64,000 nt of DNA, taken from Halospina denitrificans (lineage in GTDB: Bacteria > Pseudomonadota > Gammaproteobacteria > Pseudomonadales > Oleiphilaceae). How positions within the stretch are numbered: the stretch's first letter is position 1; every line of letters begins with the position of its first letter. The stretch covers positions 248,001 to 312,000 of the forward strand of contig NZ_SOAX01000002.1 in NCBI RefSeq assembly GCF_004364635.1, given 5' to 3'. The notes under the pieces were generated by a model. That model did not search any database and was not told the origin of the DNA. It saw only the letters and a program-made list of their open reading frames with translations. The translations under genes and the position numbers were made by a program. This document shows, piece after piece, positions 48,452-58,078 of the stretch.

Positions 48452-49591
48452 ATGACGGAACAGGACGCCCCTACGCTTGCACTGGCGCGGGAGCTGATCA
48501 GCCGACGATCGGTAACACCCGACGATGCGGGTTGCCAGCCCCTGCTGACCGAACGCCTTGAGCCCCTGGGGTTCCTGGCGGAACGCTACCGCTATGGCGA
48601 TGTGGACAACCTGTGGCTGCGCCGGGGAGAGGGCCAGCCGCTGTTTGTCTTTGCCGGACACACCGATGTGGTCCCTCCCGGACCGGAAGATCAGTGGCAG
48701 ACACCGCCCTTTGAGCCAACCGACCGTGACGGCTACCTCTATGGGCGTGGCGCCGCCGATATGAAAGGGAGCGTGGCCGCCTTCGTCTGTGCTGTTGAAC
48801 GGTTCGTGGCAGCCAACCCGGATCACCAGGGATCCATTGCCCTGCTGCTCACCAGCGACGAGGAGGGGCCAGCCCAGGATGGAACAAAACGGGTGGTCGA
48901 GGCCCTGACCGAGAAGGGCATCCAGCCCGACTGGTGCTTGGTTGGCGAGCCCTCAAGCACCAACCAGGTGGGCGATACGATCAAGAATGGACGCCGGGGG
49001 TCGCTGTCCGCCACGCTCACCATCAAGGGGACACAGGGGCATGTGGCTTATCCCCAGTTCGCGGATAACCCCGTCCATCGTGCTGCTCCGGCGCTGACGG
49101 ACCTGGTGAATACGGAATGGGATACCGGCAACACCTATTTCCCGCCAACAAGCTTCCAGATCACCAACCTGCGTGCCGGCGAAGGCGCCAACAACGTGGT
49201 CCCCGGAAGCGTGGAGGTGGCATTCAATTTCCGCTATTCCACGGAGACCAGTGCCGACGCCCTTAAGGAGCGCGTTGCTCTTCTGCTTGAACGCCACCGG
49301 CTCGACTACGACATCGAGTGGCACCTGAGTGGTACGCCCTTTCTGACGGATGAAGGCAACCTCATTGACGCGGCAACAGAGGTCATCCGGGATCGGGTGG
49401 GCATCAGCCCCCACCTGTCAACGGCGGGCGGCACATCGGACGGACGTTTTATTGCCCCCACAGGGGCCCAGGTCGTGGAGCTCGGACCAGTGAACGCCAC
49501 CATTCACAAGGTAAATGAATGCGTAAAAACGGAGGATCTGGAAGCACTGTCCGGGATCTATGAGGGAATTCTGGAGAAGCTTCTGGGGTAA
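48452..49591 (+). CDS. dapE: Succinyl-diaminopimelate desuccinylase
   Basis: Di-zinc hydrolase releasing succinate to give LL-diaminopimelate. 379 residues of the M20 fold: [11 protein letters not shown] (metal ligands H70 and D72), [13 protein letters not shown] with the catalytic glutamate, and the C-terminal [12 protein letters not shown] and [14 protein letters not shown]. Six bp after dapD. Confidence 0.96.
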   Translation: MTEQDAPTLALARELISRRSVTPDDAGCQPLLTERLEPLGFLAERYRYGDVDNLWLRRGEGQPLFVFAGHTDVVPPGPEDQWQTPPFEPTDRDGYLYGRGAADMKGSVAAFVCAVERFVAANPDHQGSIALLLTSDEEGPAQDGTKRVVEALTEKGIQPDWCLVGEPSSTNQVGDTIKNGRRGSLSATLTIKGTQGHVAYPQFADNPVHRAAPALTDLVNTEWDTGNTYFPPTSFQITNLRAGEGANNVVPGSVEVAFNFRYSTETSADALKERVALLLERHRLDYDIEWHLSGTPFLTDEGNLIDAATEVIRDRVGISPHLSTAGGTSDGRFIAPTGAQVVELGPVNATIHKVNECVKTEDLEALSGIYEGILEKLLG

Positions 49592-49612
49592 CGGGCTCCA
49601 GCGGAGCCCGTT
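49590..49612. terminator. Symmetric hairpin between convergent dapE and the cold-shock gene
   Basis: Perfect 10-bp stem (49590-49599 with 49603-49612) with a three-base loop, overlapping the dapE stop codon. The T tract is poor on both strands, so it may be a weak two-way terminator. Confidence 0.55.
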
Positions 49613-49626
49613 CCATATACTGAAGG

Positions 49627-50094
49627 TTATTCGTCGTCCAGGGTCACGACATCGTTGGCCTGGAGGCCTTTCTCAGCCTCCACCACGCTGTAGCGCACAC
49701 GCTGGCCCTGACGCAGGGCGCGGCGACCCTCACCTTCGATCGCCCGGAAATGGACAAATACATCGCCACCGCTATCACGGGTGATAAAACCGAAGCCCTT
49801 CTTGACGTTGAACCACTTCACCGTGCCTTCTTCGGCGTTGCTGTCTGCGCCACGGGCTTTCTTTCTGGGCTTGCTGGCTTTTCCGGCACCACTACCCTGT
49901 CCAAGCGTAGCCAGACGTGTAGCAATAAACGCAACGACCGCGAAAACAACAAAAGCGATCAGATAGGCGACCACGGGTGGCATGGAACCAAGATTCAGTT
50001 CCGCGTCGGTTCCCATCAACACCAGCGCCAGGATAAAGGGCGCGGGCAGTGCCGCCAGTAACGACGCATAAAGTGCTTTAAGATTTATTGGCAT
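49627..50094 (-). CDS. Membrane-anchored cold-shock domain protein
   Basis: 155 residues. Residues about 8-65 form two membrane helices ([18 protein letters not shown] and [20 protein letters not shown]), a basic linker follows ([11 protein letters not shown]), and residues 90-155 are a cold-shock domain with both RNA-binding motifs intact ([15 protein letters not shown] and DVFVHFRAI). It should therefore hold single-stranded nucleic acid at the inner face of the membrane. AGAGG precedes ATG 50094. Convergent with dapE. Such CSD-plus-membrane fusions exist in proteobacteria, but their role is not established. Confidence 0.85.
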   Translation of the reverse strand: MPINLKALYASLLAALPAPFILALVLMGTDAELNLGSMPPVVAYLIAFVVFAVVAFIATRLATLGQGSGAGKASKPRKKARGADSNAEEGTVKWFNVKKGFGFITRDSGGDVFVHFRAIEGEGRRALRQGQRVRYSVVEAEKGLQANDVVTLDDE

Positions 50095-50101
50095 GATCCT
50101 C

Positions 50102-51571
50102 TTACTCTCTTGTGGCAACACTCACGCAGCGCGCATCATACCAGAACCCGTCGGGCGATGACGAAGCCGAATCACTGCTTTCCAGCCAACGCAGTACAGC
50201 GGCCTTATCAAGGGCCGGCGTACCAGCTCTTACCTGCTCCAGCCAGTCCACCTCGGTAGCGACCTTCTCAAGCGCCGCCGCCTCATCAACCAGGTTTGCA
50301 GCGGTGGCATCCTCCCTGGCGAGGGTCAGTAATTCAGCCTGTTCATCCATTCTCTCCCTGCTCCTGAGTGTCGCAAGCCGGACAGGCCCAAGCGCCCACT
50401 CGGATTGAACGAGAGCCCCCGCAGCTCGAAGAATGGACTCGGCGCGATCATAGTCAGCCGCCGCGTCCAGCCAGAGCCCATTCTCTACCGCCATCGCTGG
50501 TTCCTGGCCGGTCGAGGCCGCCACTGCGAGTCTCAGTGCCGCTATCTCCACGGTCATGCCAATTGATGCCTCCAGCCGCGGCTGATTGTCCTGGCAATAC
50601 CTCAGAACATCAGCTCCGGAGACCCGCGGCTGCCAGAGGACCGACCAGGAAAGGCCGAGTTGGGCGCAGAGTCGTGTGGTTGTCCCGGAATCAGCCTCAT
50701 CGGGTGGGTGAGCAAGGACCAGGACCGTGGACGGATCCGCTGCCAATTCCGCCCATGGCCGAATGCCTTCCCGCTCAACGACAGCGGCAAGGAGCTCCGG
50801 ATGCACACCATCCAGGAAAAACCAGTGATTCGCGGCTTCAGAGCCCCGGGCAACCTCGCTCAGCGCCTGACTGATCCGCCTCCCGTTACGGGAAAGAGCA
50901 GCAACCGGAACGTGCCAGGCAGCTACCGACTGACCGAAACAATCCGCATAAACAGACGCGGCACAGGTCATGATTCCCTTGGCCTGGACGATGGAGCGAG
51001 TGGGCATCTGCAGCAGTGGGGATGTTTCGGAAGCCGAAAGTGCCGCGATCCTGCGTGCCTGAGCAAATCCCTCGTCCGAGGCCGGCCAGGCCCCTGATTC
51101 AAGCGGCGCCAGAGAGCGCGCCACGGACTCTACCCCGGAGATCCGGGCTGCCCCGTGGTCATCAATCCCGCCCCACTGCCGCTCCCCCACCTGTTCAAGA
51201 ACAGCAATATAGGCCCGCTGGCTCAACCACTCACACTCATGAACAAGCGTCCGCATCAGTTGTGCCAAGCCCCGAATCCCACGGCTGTTTTCCCGCGCCC
51301 GTGCAAACCAGGCAATCATATCCTGGGAAAATCCATCCTGTTCGGAAGGCACTGACACAATCGGCTGCTCACACTGGATGGCGCGCACGAGTTCATCGAT
51401 GTCCACCCCCCGGCCTTGAAGGAACGCTGCCAGCGGGTAATGGGATTCCAGAAGCACGAGAAGGAGGTCTTCAATGGAGAGTGCATCGCCGCCCCTCTGT
51501 TCGATAAGGCGGAATGCCTTGCTGAGGGCACCCTGAACGAGTGGATCGAACTCCTGTAACCAGTCTTCCAT
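50102..51571 (-). CDS. ClpB/ClpV-like protein with lost ATPase motifs
   Basis: 489 residues. Residues 8-150 fit the Clp N-terminal double repeat ([48 protein letters not shown]). Residues about 185-375 follow the first AAA+ module of ClpB by order and spacing, but the Walker A region reads [15 protein letters not shown] with no GxxxxGK[TS], and the Walker B reads [12 protein letters not shown] with Gly in place of the catalytic Glu. The arginine-finger stretch and second ATPase module are missing. It looks like a pseudo-ATPase that may bind clients or partner proteins. It lies between manC (50 bp) and the cold-shock gene on one strand; no type VI secretion genes are near. I know of no named family. 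Confidence 0.65.
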   Translation of the reverse strand: MEDWLQEFDPLVQGALSKAFRLIEQRGGDALSIEDLLLVLLESHYPLAAFLQGRGVDIDELVRAIQCEQPIVSVPSEQDGFSQDMIAWFARARENSRGIRGLAQLMRTLVHECEWLSQRAYIAVLEQVGERQWGGIDDHGAARISGVESVARSLAPLESGAWPASDEGFAQARRIAALSASETSPLLQMPTRSIVQAKGIMTCAASVYADCFGQSVAAWHVPVAALSRNGRRISQALSEVARGSEAANHWFFLDGVHPELLAAVVEREGIRPWAELAADPSTVLVLAHPPDEADSGTTTRLCAQLGLSWSVLWQPRVSGADVLRYCQDNQPRLEASIGMTVEIAALRLAVAASTGQEPAMAVENGLWLDAAADYDRAESILRAAGALVQSEWALGPVRLATLRSRERMDEQAELLTLAREDATAANLVDEAAALEKVATEVDWLEQVRAGTPALDKAAVLRWLESSDSASSSPDGFWYDARCVSVATRE

Positions 51572-51621
51572 ACCAACTCCCTTTGGTTGCTTGTGTGAGC
51601 GGGCGTCCGGCCCGCATTCAT

Positions 51622-53040
51622 TCAGACTCTGTTGTACGTATCCTCAAATCGTACAATATCATCCTCGCCAAGGTAACTCCCTGTCTGGACTTCAATAACT
51701 TCCAGGGGGATAACGCCCGGATTGGACAGACGGTGAACCACGCCCAGGGGGATGTAGGTGGACTGGTCCTCAGTCAGCAGCGTTTCCTCGCCGCTGCGCG
51801 TCACAACGGCCGAGCCCTTCACCACCACCCAGTGCTCCGAGCGGTGATGGTGCTTCTGCAGGGACAGGGTCGCCCCTGGATTGACCGTGATGCGCTTGAC
51901 CTGGAAGCGGTCACTGCGTGCAATTCCCTCATAACTGCCCCAGGGACGGTGCACCTTGCGGTGGAGCCGGTACTCGTCACGCCCGGCCTCCCGAAGCCGT
52001 GAAACCAGCCGTTTCACATCCTGGACCCGGTTCTTGTCCGCCACCAGGACCACGTCGTCCGTTTCCACGATGACATGGTTATCCACACCGATCGCAGCGA
52101 TCAGGCGCCCCTCGGAGTGGAGATAGGACTGGGTGACTTCCTCCGTCAGGACATCGCCGCGAACCACATTGCCGTCATCGTCCTGGTCGTGCAGCTCCCA
52201 CAGCGAACTCCAGGATCCCACATCGCTCCAGCCAGCATCGAGCGGCAGAACCACGGCCTCTTCGGTACGCTCCATGACCGCATAGTCAATGGAATCCTCC
52301 GGGCAGGCAGCAAACGCCTCTTCCCCCACGCGCACGAAATCAAGGTCGTCCTGGCGCTGCGCCCAGGCCTTCTGGCAGGCCTCGAGAATATCTGGCCGGA
52401 AGCGCTCAAGCTCTTCCAGATAACGGTCCGCACGGAACATGAACATGCCGCTGTTCCAGTAGTAATGACCATCCGCCAGGTAGGACTCCGCTGTTGGCGA
52501 ATCCGGCTTCTCCACGAACTCGCGGACCGGAAGCCACGCCGCATCGCCCTGCTGGGGCTGACCGGCGCGGATATAGCCATAGCCGGTATGCGCCGTCGAG
52601 GGCATGACGCCAAAGGTCACCAGCTTCCCGGATTCCGCCGCCTTGATGCCCTCCTCGACGGCCGCAACAAAGGCATCCGTATTCTGGATCACATGATCGG
52701 AAGGGAGCACCAGCATGACCGCCGCCGGCTCTTCAGCCTGGATCTGCATGGCTGCAAGGGCAATCGCGGGGGCTGTATTGCGCCCGTCCGGTTCAAGCAG
52801 GATACGGCTGCCACTTGCCGGCGTCTCGTGCCGCTGCAGATGCGCCGCTACAATAAAACGATGGGCTTCGTTGGTGATTGCCAGCAGACCAGAACACGCC
52901 GGCACTGCACGGGCGCGCTGAAGCGTCTCCTCAAGCAGGGAATCGTTGCTGTTAAGTGCAAGAAACTGTTTCGGATAGGCCTCGCGGGATAGCGGCCACA
53001 AACGGGTACCGGATCCTCCGGATAGAATCACAGCGTGCAT
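51622..53040 (-). CDS. manC: Mannose-1-phosphate guanylyltransferase / mannose-6-phosphate isomerase
   Basis: Bifunctional enzyme giving GDP-mannose for surface polysaccharide or glycan. 472 residues: N-terminal nucleotidyltransferase with ILSGGSGTRLWPLSREAYPKQ and FVEKPDSPTAESYL, and a C-terminal cupin isomerase domain with HRPWGSYEGI and LSLQKHHHRSEHWVVVKG. It sits upstream of the ClpB-like gene and close to the glycan ligase at 53608, which hints at a shared glycan route. Confidence 0.95.
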   Translation of the reverse strand: MHAVILSGGSGTRLWPLSREAYPKQFLALNSNDSLLEETLQRARAVPACSGLLAITNEAHRFIVAAHLQRHETPASGSRILLEPDGRNTAPAIALAAMQIQAEEPAAVMLVLPSDHVIQNTDAFVAAVEEGIKAAESGKLVTFGVMPSTAHTGYGYIRAGQPQQGDAAWLPVREFVEKPDSPTAESYLADGHYYWNSGMFMFRADRYLEELERFRPDILEACQKAWAQRQDDLDFVRVGEEAFAACPEDSIDYAVMERTEEAVVLPLDAGWSDVGSWSSLWELHDQDDDGNVVRGDVLTEEVTQSYLHSEGRLIAAIGVDNHVIVETDDVVLVADKNRVQDVKRLVSRLREAGRDEYRLHRKVHRPWGSYEGIARSDRFQVKRITVNPGATLSLQKHHHRSEHWVVVKGSAVVTRSGEETLLTEDQSTYIPLGVVHRLSNPGVIPLEVIEVQTGSYLGEDDIVRFEDTYNRV

Positions 53041-53131
53041 AGCTCATCCCTGGATGGTGAAAAACGCTAGGGTACCGCAGGCCGGCGCCAGCGTGAAGCA
53101 CCCGGCCCGCAGTAGTCACAAAGACCCGGAG

Positions 53132-53512
53132 TCAGTCTTCCTGCCAGCGCGCCACTTCTTCCTTGCCGTGCTGTTTGCGCCAGGCGTTCAGCGTCTTGTG
53201 GTTGCCGCCACGGGTCTGAACCACTTCACCGGTGTGCGGGTTGCGATAGGTCTTCAGCGGACGCTTCTTGCGGCCATCGCTGTTACCGCCGCTGCCGCCC
53301 TGCTCGATTCTATTTCGAACACCGGAATCCATGGTAGCCAGAACTTCCAGCATATCCTTGGCGGACTTGTCGTACTTCTGCATCAACTGGTTCAGGTCTT
53401 CCTTGAAATCCAGCTCTTCCCGAAGCTCCTTGTCTTCCTCCATTTTCTGGATTTCCTGTTGGAGCTGTTCGGCCATTTGTTTCTTTTTATAGTATGTGGA
53501 TATTTTTCCCAT
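53132..53512 (-). CDS. MvaT-type H-NS family DNA-binding protein
   Basis: Xenogeneic silencer that binds AT-rich DNA. 126 residues: an N-terminal coiled-coil oligomerisation region (MAEQLQQEIQKMEEDKELRE), a linker, and the C-terminal DNA-binding part RPLKTYRNPHTGEVVQTRGGNHKTL, very close to the Pseudomonas MvaT pattern KQYKNPHTGEVIETKGGNHKTL (each quoted in part). AAGG precedes the ATG. It lies next to an AT-rich glycan gene, a natural target. Confidence 0.85.
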   Translation of the reverse strand: MGKISTYYKKKQMAEQLQQEIQKMEEDKELREELDFKEDLNQLMQKYDKSAKDMLEVLATMDSGVRNRIEQGGSGGNSDGRKKRPLKTYRNPHTGEVVQTRGGNHKTLNAWRKQHGKEEVARWQED

Positions 53513-53607
53513 TGAAATACCTTTTTAATTAACGCTAAATCCCAGATTTTGGACGCCTCAAAATCCCTGATCAGTTATTTTAAATGGTTTATTATTGTTT
53601 ACAAGCC

Positions 53608-55086
53608 CTAATCATCACCACCCCAACTCCACTCCTCATTACGCGGGAAATTACCGTGAATCCAGAATCTGGGCATTTTAGACTGAGGTACATTCTCTAG
53701 GTACAAGGGCTCATCATCGCGCATTGCTTGATAGTACCTAATTACCTCAAACTGCCATACAACGAGGATCGCAACTACAATAACGCACAAGCTATAGCGC
53801 CCCCACCCAACTTGGCCGTAAAGATGATCACAACCTTGATCGCGACCCAACTCAATATCACGAGTTAACAATGCCCAGAAAAGTCCTGCGATAAGTAAGC
53901 CGATCAACAACGAAGAAGGCGCTAACAAGACAGCCGATACTCCTGCATGAACCATTGCAGCAATCACCGAAGCAGTTATACCAACGATTAATACCGAATG
54001 CTCTGGCGCCAACCTTTGAGACTGCATTTGGTGACGCACTACGAATAGACGCCGCACAACAGAGCACCCAATAACTGCCAGCCCCCCAACCGCTAGCCAC
54101 CCGTACTCGGCTGCCCACATCAGATACATGTTATGGGGATGCCCAAATTTTTTGCCTCCCTCATAGGCTGACGTAATCACATCATGAGTCAGCCATGACT
54201 GCGACCCCATACCAAAAGGGAAATGCTGTAAGCTCATTCTCCATGCTTCGTACCACAGTGGTATACGACCAGACGCGTCAGAACCAATAGTTCGCATCTC
54301 CGGATGATCAAAAAGAAGCCAAGGGATTGCCAGAGAAAACAGGCTCCAAACAATCAATCCATAGCCGAGATGTATTCCAAACACCCTAAGCCAACGCCAA
54401 GCAGGTTTTCCGAAGAGCAGAGTCGTCAAAACCGACGCAGCAATGAGCCCGACCGCGCAGCCGCGAGCAGAAGACACCAATACCAACCACCACCAGATGC
54501 CGGCCGTAATAGCGACCCCCAAACGCCAAAGCCGGTTGTCCCGCAGAGGGCCAACCATAACTGCCAAAGGCAGAACTGGAAGCATCCAGGAAGCGACCTG
54601 ACTCCAGTACCGGATATTCCAGAACCCCCAGGGCAGAAATTGATCCAAGCGGCCTACCCCATCCGTGATTGCGAATAAATACACAGCCGGCGTTAAAAGG
54701 GAATAGACTACAGCGCCTGCCACCACCGCGTTTACATACAGACCAGCGACGGCGAGGGACTGCTGACTGATCAGATACCCAATACCCACAACGGATAACA
54801 GAAGCGCCGGGTAAAAGACCGACTCAACATATAGAAATTCTGAACCGGAGGTACCCAATAAGCCTGAAAAAACCACTGACGCCACGAAAACCCAATAACC
54901 GTAAACGACTCCCCGCATCCGCCCGAAGCCTGCGAAAACGCTCAAAGGCGCTGTCAGTAATATCACAAACGTCAGCACAAATCGTCGATCGGCATAGCTG
55001 CCCAATAAGGACGGATAAAGATCGAAACATAGCGCAGCAACACTAACTATACCGACAAGAAAAATCAGACTGTATTTGTGCGCCAT
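53608..55086 (-). CDS. O-antigen ligase / pilin oligosaccharyltransferase family
   Basis: 492-residue polytopic membrane protein with about 11 hydrophobic segments. The WaaL/PglL signature is the periplasmic loop before the late helices, here GHPHNMYLMWAAEYGWLAV, with an earlier ASGRIPLWYEAWRMS loop. Such enzymes move a lipid-linked glycan either to lipid A core or to pilin. Position just downstream of the major pilin favours a pilin-glycosylating PglL-type role. Its codons are much richer in A and T than neighbours, suggesting transfer. I take ATG 55086 as start, giving a normal first helix; the frame stays open 104 codons upstream. Confidence 0.75.
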   Translation of the reverse strand: MAHKYSLIFLVGIVSVAALCFDLYPSLLGSYADRRFVLTFVILLTAPLSVFAGFGRMRGVVYGYWVFVASVVFSGLLGTSGSEFLYVESVFYPALLLSVVGIGYLISQQSLAVAGLYVNAVVAGAVVYSLLTPAVYLFAITDGVGRLDQFLPWGFWNIRYWSQVASWMLPVLPLAVMVGPLRDNRLWRLGVAITAGIWWWLVLVSSARGCAVGLIAASVLTTLLFGKPAWRWLRVFGIHLGYGLIVWSLFSLAIPWLLFDHPEMRTIGSDASGRIPLWYEAWRMSLQHFPFGMGSQSWLTHDVITSAYEGGKKFGHPHNMYLMWAAEYGWLAVGGLAVIGCSVVRRLFVVRHQMQSQRLAPEHSVLIVGITASVIAAMVHAGVSAVLLAPSSLLIGLLIAGLFWALLTRDIELGRDQGCDHLYGQVGWGRYSLCVIVVAILVVWQFEVIRYYQAMRDDEPLYLENVPQSKMPRFWIHGNFPRNEEWSWGGDD

Positions 55087-55524
55087 GAATTTAAACCTGA
55101 ATCCAGTTAGTAACGGCAGTACTTTGATGCAGACCGGAATAAGAAAGAGGCTCTTCCGCACCTTTACTAGCCAAATGAACTGCGGATGGGATGCCGACAA
55201 CAGGCCAGCGATAGCGACAAAGATACCAGACTGAGGCCGGTTGCAGCACCAGTGCATCCCCCATCCACCGCCGCCAAGGTGACCTGCCCCCAGTAGCTTG
55301 GACCACCACAATGATCGGCAAGGACAGCCCACAAGCTTATTATAGCAATTCGGCGGAGATATTCTGATAGATTGCGAAGGCGCCCTGAATACTGGCACTT
55401 AGTTATTGCTTAATCCCAGGAAGGATAGTCTAGGCCGTATTCCCGAGAGCCATACGTAAAAAAGAGGGGGTCTCCACCCCCTCTAATCGATATATATTTA
55501 TTTTTCTGGATCTACAACCACGGT
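55087..55524. other. Interval between pilin and ligase genes
   Basis: Holds the pilA terminator at 55457-55484. From 55087 to 55398 two minus-strand frames stay open (one continuous with the ligase, one of 76 codons at 55091-55321) but neither resembles a known protein; it may be a gene remnant or just leader. Confidence 0.5.
55457..55484 (-). terminator. Terminator of pilA
   Basis: Nine-bp stem (55463-55471 with 55476-55484), four-base loop, and on the minus strand a T run from the A tract 55457-55462. Confidence 0.9.
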
Positions 55525-56010
55525 TTAGGTGGGAGCACACTCGCCAGTAGCAAACGGATCAAGACTGTCGGCACCAGCGGAGGATGCATCGGTCGTGCAT
55601 GACCATGTACCGTCGGCAGCTCGCACAAAGGTTACCACGCCACCTTTAAGGTCAGCGTTCACAGCCTGACCATCGGCGCCGAACTCGAAGTCAATCTCTG
55701 CCTCACCAGCATTGCCACCGGGATTCGAAATCTCTGTGATTGAGCCGTATTTACCCACTGGTTTAATACCCAGGTCTGAAATCTCAGTCTCGGTAGAAGC
55801 CTCCTTTATGGACCCAGTAGAAAGATAACGCTCTTCAATGGTTGTCTTGGCTGCAGTCATTAGTGTCGGTGCTTCAGAAAACTGCGACCGGGCAATGTAG
55901 CTCTGATACTGCGGCACAGCGATTGCTGCAAGAATGCCGATGATCGCGACCACGATCATCAGTTCGATAAGCGTGAAGCCCTGCTGCTTACTAGTCGTTA
56001 CGGATTGCAT
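55525..56010 (-). CDS. pilA: Type IV major pilin PilA
   Basis: 161-residue prepilin. A short basic leader ([11 protein letters not shown]) is cleaved by PilD after Gly11, leaving the methylated-Phe helix [20 protein letters not shown] with the conserved Glu5. The globular domain ends in a Cys-bounded loop ([14 protein letters not shown] to GECAPT) typical of the disulfide D-region. The ATG at 56010 is fixed by GGAGGTG upstream. It is transcribed away from pilBCD from a sigma-54 promoter and has its own terminator. Confidence 0.95.
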   Translation of the reverse strand: MQSVTTSKQQGFTLIELMIVVAIIGILAAIAVPQYQSYIARSQFSEAPTLMTAAKTTIEERYLSTGSIKEASTETEISDLGIKPVGKYGSITEISNPGGNAGEAEIDFEFGADGQAVNADLKGGVVTFVRAADGTWSCTTDASSAGADSLDPFATGECAPT

Positions 56011-56350
56011 AAAGCGCACCTCCAAGGTGTTGTCATTATTTCGTTTAACGGCATCTTGAACCTCACAAGAATTGCCTTGAGTTAATGGTAGCAGGTTTTG
56101 TGCCAACTCCGATTATTAAATATTTATCATGCAAAATCAGAGTACTACACGAACCAAGAACAGCCACCCCGCCCCTACAAACCGCCAAAAGCGACATTCA
56201 AGGTCAGCCGGGGTGACGCAAAACGTCATCCTGCCCAGACGTTCATGACTGGCTGACCCGCTTTACAGAGACTAAACTCACGACTCACAACTGGCGCTTT
56301 ACTGATCTCAAGGCGTTGACACACTTACGAACAATCATCAACGGATAATC
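56011..56350. other. pilA-pilB divergent interval
   Basis: 340 bp holding the pilA sigma-54 promoter. An imperfect 5-bp inverted repeat near 56213-56226 is the only other feature; no convincing sigma-70 promoter for pilB is seen. Confidence 0.5.
56090..56106 (-). promoter_or_regulatory. Sigma-54 (RpoN) promoter of pilA
   Basis: On the minus strand TTGGCACAAAACCTGCT, with the invariant -24 GG and -12 GC separated by ten bases (consensus TGGCAC-N5-TTGC). Predicted leader about 70 nt. In Pseudomonas pilA is RpoN- and PilR-dependent. Confidence 0.8.
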
Positions 56351-58075
56351 ATGGCTTCTGATCCATCCAATGTCACTTTAACTGGTTTGGCCCGGCGTTT
56401 TGTTGACGATGGCATACTTGACGATAGCGTCGCTCGAGATGCCTTTGTTCAAGCCAACCGGGACCGGATCCCACTGATCACCTACCTGATCCAGAACGAA
56501 CTGGCTCAAGGGCAGGCCCTGGCCTATTCGGCCGGGATGGAGTTCGGGGTCCCCGTAATGGACCTGAACGCCTTCGCGCCGGAAATGATGCCCGAGAACC
56601 TGGTCGACCAGAAGCTGATCCGTTCCCACAGTGCGCTTCCACTGATCCGGCGCGGAAATCGGCTTTTCGTTGCTATGGCGGACCCCACAAACCTTCAGGC
56701 CCTTGATGAGATCAAGTTTCACACCGGCCTGAGCACCGAAGCGGTACTGGTCGAAGAAAGCAGTCTGCGACAGGCTATTGATCGCTATCTGGAATCCCAG
56801 GATACGTCCATGCAGGATATGGATGATTCGGACCTGGGTGATGTCGATTTCGAAGCGGGCGAGGATGAGGAAGGCCAGGATAAGAACGCCGTTGATGCGA
56901 GAGAGGTTGAAGATGCGCCTATCGTCAAGTACGTCAACAAAATACTGTTGGACGCGATCAAGAAAGGGGCCTCGGATATTCACTTCGAGCCCTATGAGAA
57001 AATGTACCGCGTGCGGTACCGGACGGACGGCATTCTGGAGGAGATAGCCAAGCCCTCGATCAAGCTGTCCCATAAGCTCGCCGCCCGTGTGAAGATCATG
57101 TCCCAGATGGACATTTCTGAACGGCGCGTCCCGCAGGACGGCCGGATCAAGCTTAAGCTTTCGAAGACCAAGGCGATCGATTTCCGGGTCAACACCCTGC
57201 CCACGCTCTGGGGCGAGAAAATTGTACTTCGGATACTGGATCCGACAGCGGCCCAGATGGGCATCGATCAGCTTGGTTACGAGGAGGACCAGAAAGAGCT
57301 CTATATGGAGGCCCTGCACCAGCCACAGGGCATGATCCTCGTGACTGGGCCAACCGGCTCAGGGAAAACGGTTTCCCTCTACACCGGGCTGAACATCCTC
57401 AACACGACGGAAGTGAATATCTCCACGGCAGAGGATCCGGCCGAAATCAACCTGGAAGGCGTCAACCAGGTCAATGTAAACAACAAGGTGGGCCTGACCT
57501 TTGCCGAGGCACTGCGTTCCTTCCTGCGTCAGGACCCGGACATCATCATGGTGGGCGAGATCCGGGACCTCGAAACCGCCAACATCGCTATCAAGGCGGC
57601 TCAAACCGGTCACATGGTCCTTTCAACCCTGCACACCAACAGCGCGGCGGAAACCCTGACGCGGATGATGAACATGGGGGTGGCCTCGTTCAACCTCGCC
57701 ACTTCCGTCAGCCTCATCATTGCGCAGCGCTTGGGGCGGCGTCTCTGCAGTAATTGCAAGGAAGCCTATGATGTGCCCAGGGAGGCTCTCCTGAAGGAAG
57801 GTTTCACAGAGGAACAGATTGATACAGGGTTTACACTTTACAGACCCAAGGGCTGTGATAAATGTAATAAAGGGTATAAGGGGCGCGTCGGCATCCTTGA
57901 AGTCGTCAAGGTTACCGAGGAGATGGAGTCCATGATCATGAACGAGGCCAGCTCCATTGAGCTGGGCAAGCAGGCGCGTGCTGAAGGTTTTGACAACCTG
58001 AGGCAGTCCGCGCTCAAGAAAGTCATCCAGGGCGCTACCAGCCTGGAAGAAGCTAACCGGGTCACGAAGGACTAA
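56351..58075 (+). CDS. pilB: Type IV pilus extension ATPase PilB
   Basis: Hexameric ATPase powering pilus polymerisation at the inner membrane. 574 residues: N-terminal T2SSE-N domain, Walker A GPTGSGKT near residue 333, Walker B-type MVGEIRDLETA, and a zinc tetracysteine motif (CSNCKEAYDV and GCDKCNKGYKG). Followed after 3 bp by pilC. Confidence 0.97.
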   Translation: MASDPSNVTLTGLARRFVDDGILDDSVARDAFVQANRDRIPLITYLIQNELAQGQALAYSAGMEFGVPVMDLNAFAPEMMPENLVDQKLIRSHSALPLIRRGNRLFVAMADPTNLQALDEIKFHTGLSTEAVLVEESSLRQAIDRYLESQDTSMQDMDDSDLGDVDFEAGEDEEGQDKNAVDAREVEDAPIVKYVNKILLDAIKKGASDIHFEPYEKMYRVRYRTDGILEEIAKPSIKLSHKLAARVKIMSQMDISERRVPQDGRIKLKLSKTKAIDFRVNTLPTLWGEKIVLRILDPTAAQMGIDQLGYEEDQKELYMEALHQPQGMILVTGPTGSGKTVSLYTGLNILNTTEVNISTAEDPAEINLEGVNQVNVNNKVGLTFAEALRSFLRQDPDIIMVGEIRDLETANIAIKAAQTGHMVLSTLHTNSAAETLTRMMNMGVASFNLATSVSLIIAQRLGRRLCSNCKEAYDVPREALLKEGFTEEQIDTGFTLYRPKGCDKCNKGYKGRVGILEVVKVTEEMESMIMNEASSIELGKQARAEGFDNLRQSALKKVIQGATSLEEANRVTKD

Positions 58076-58078
58076 TTC

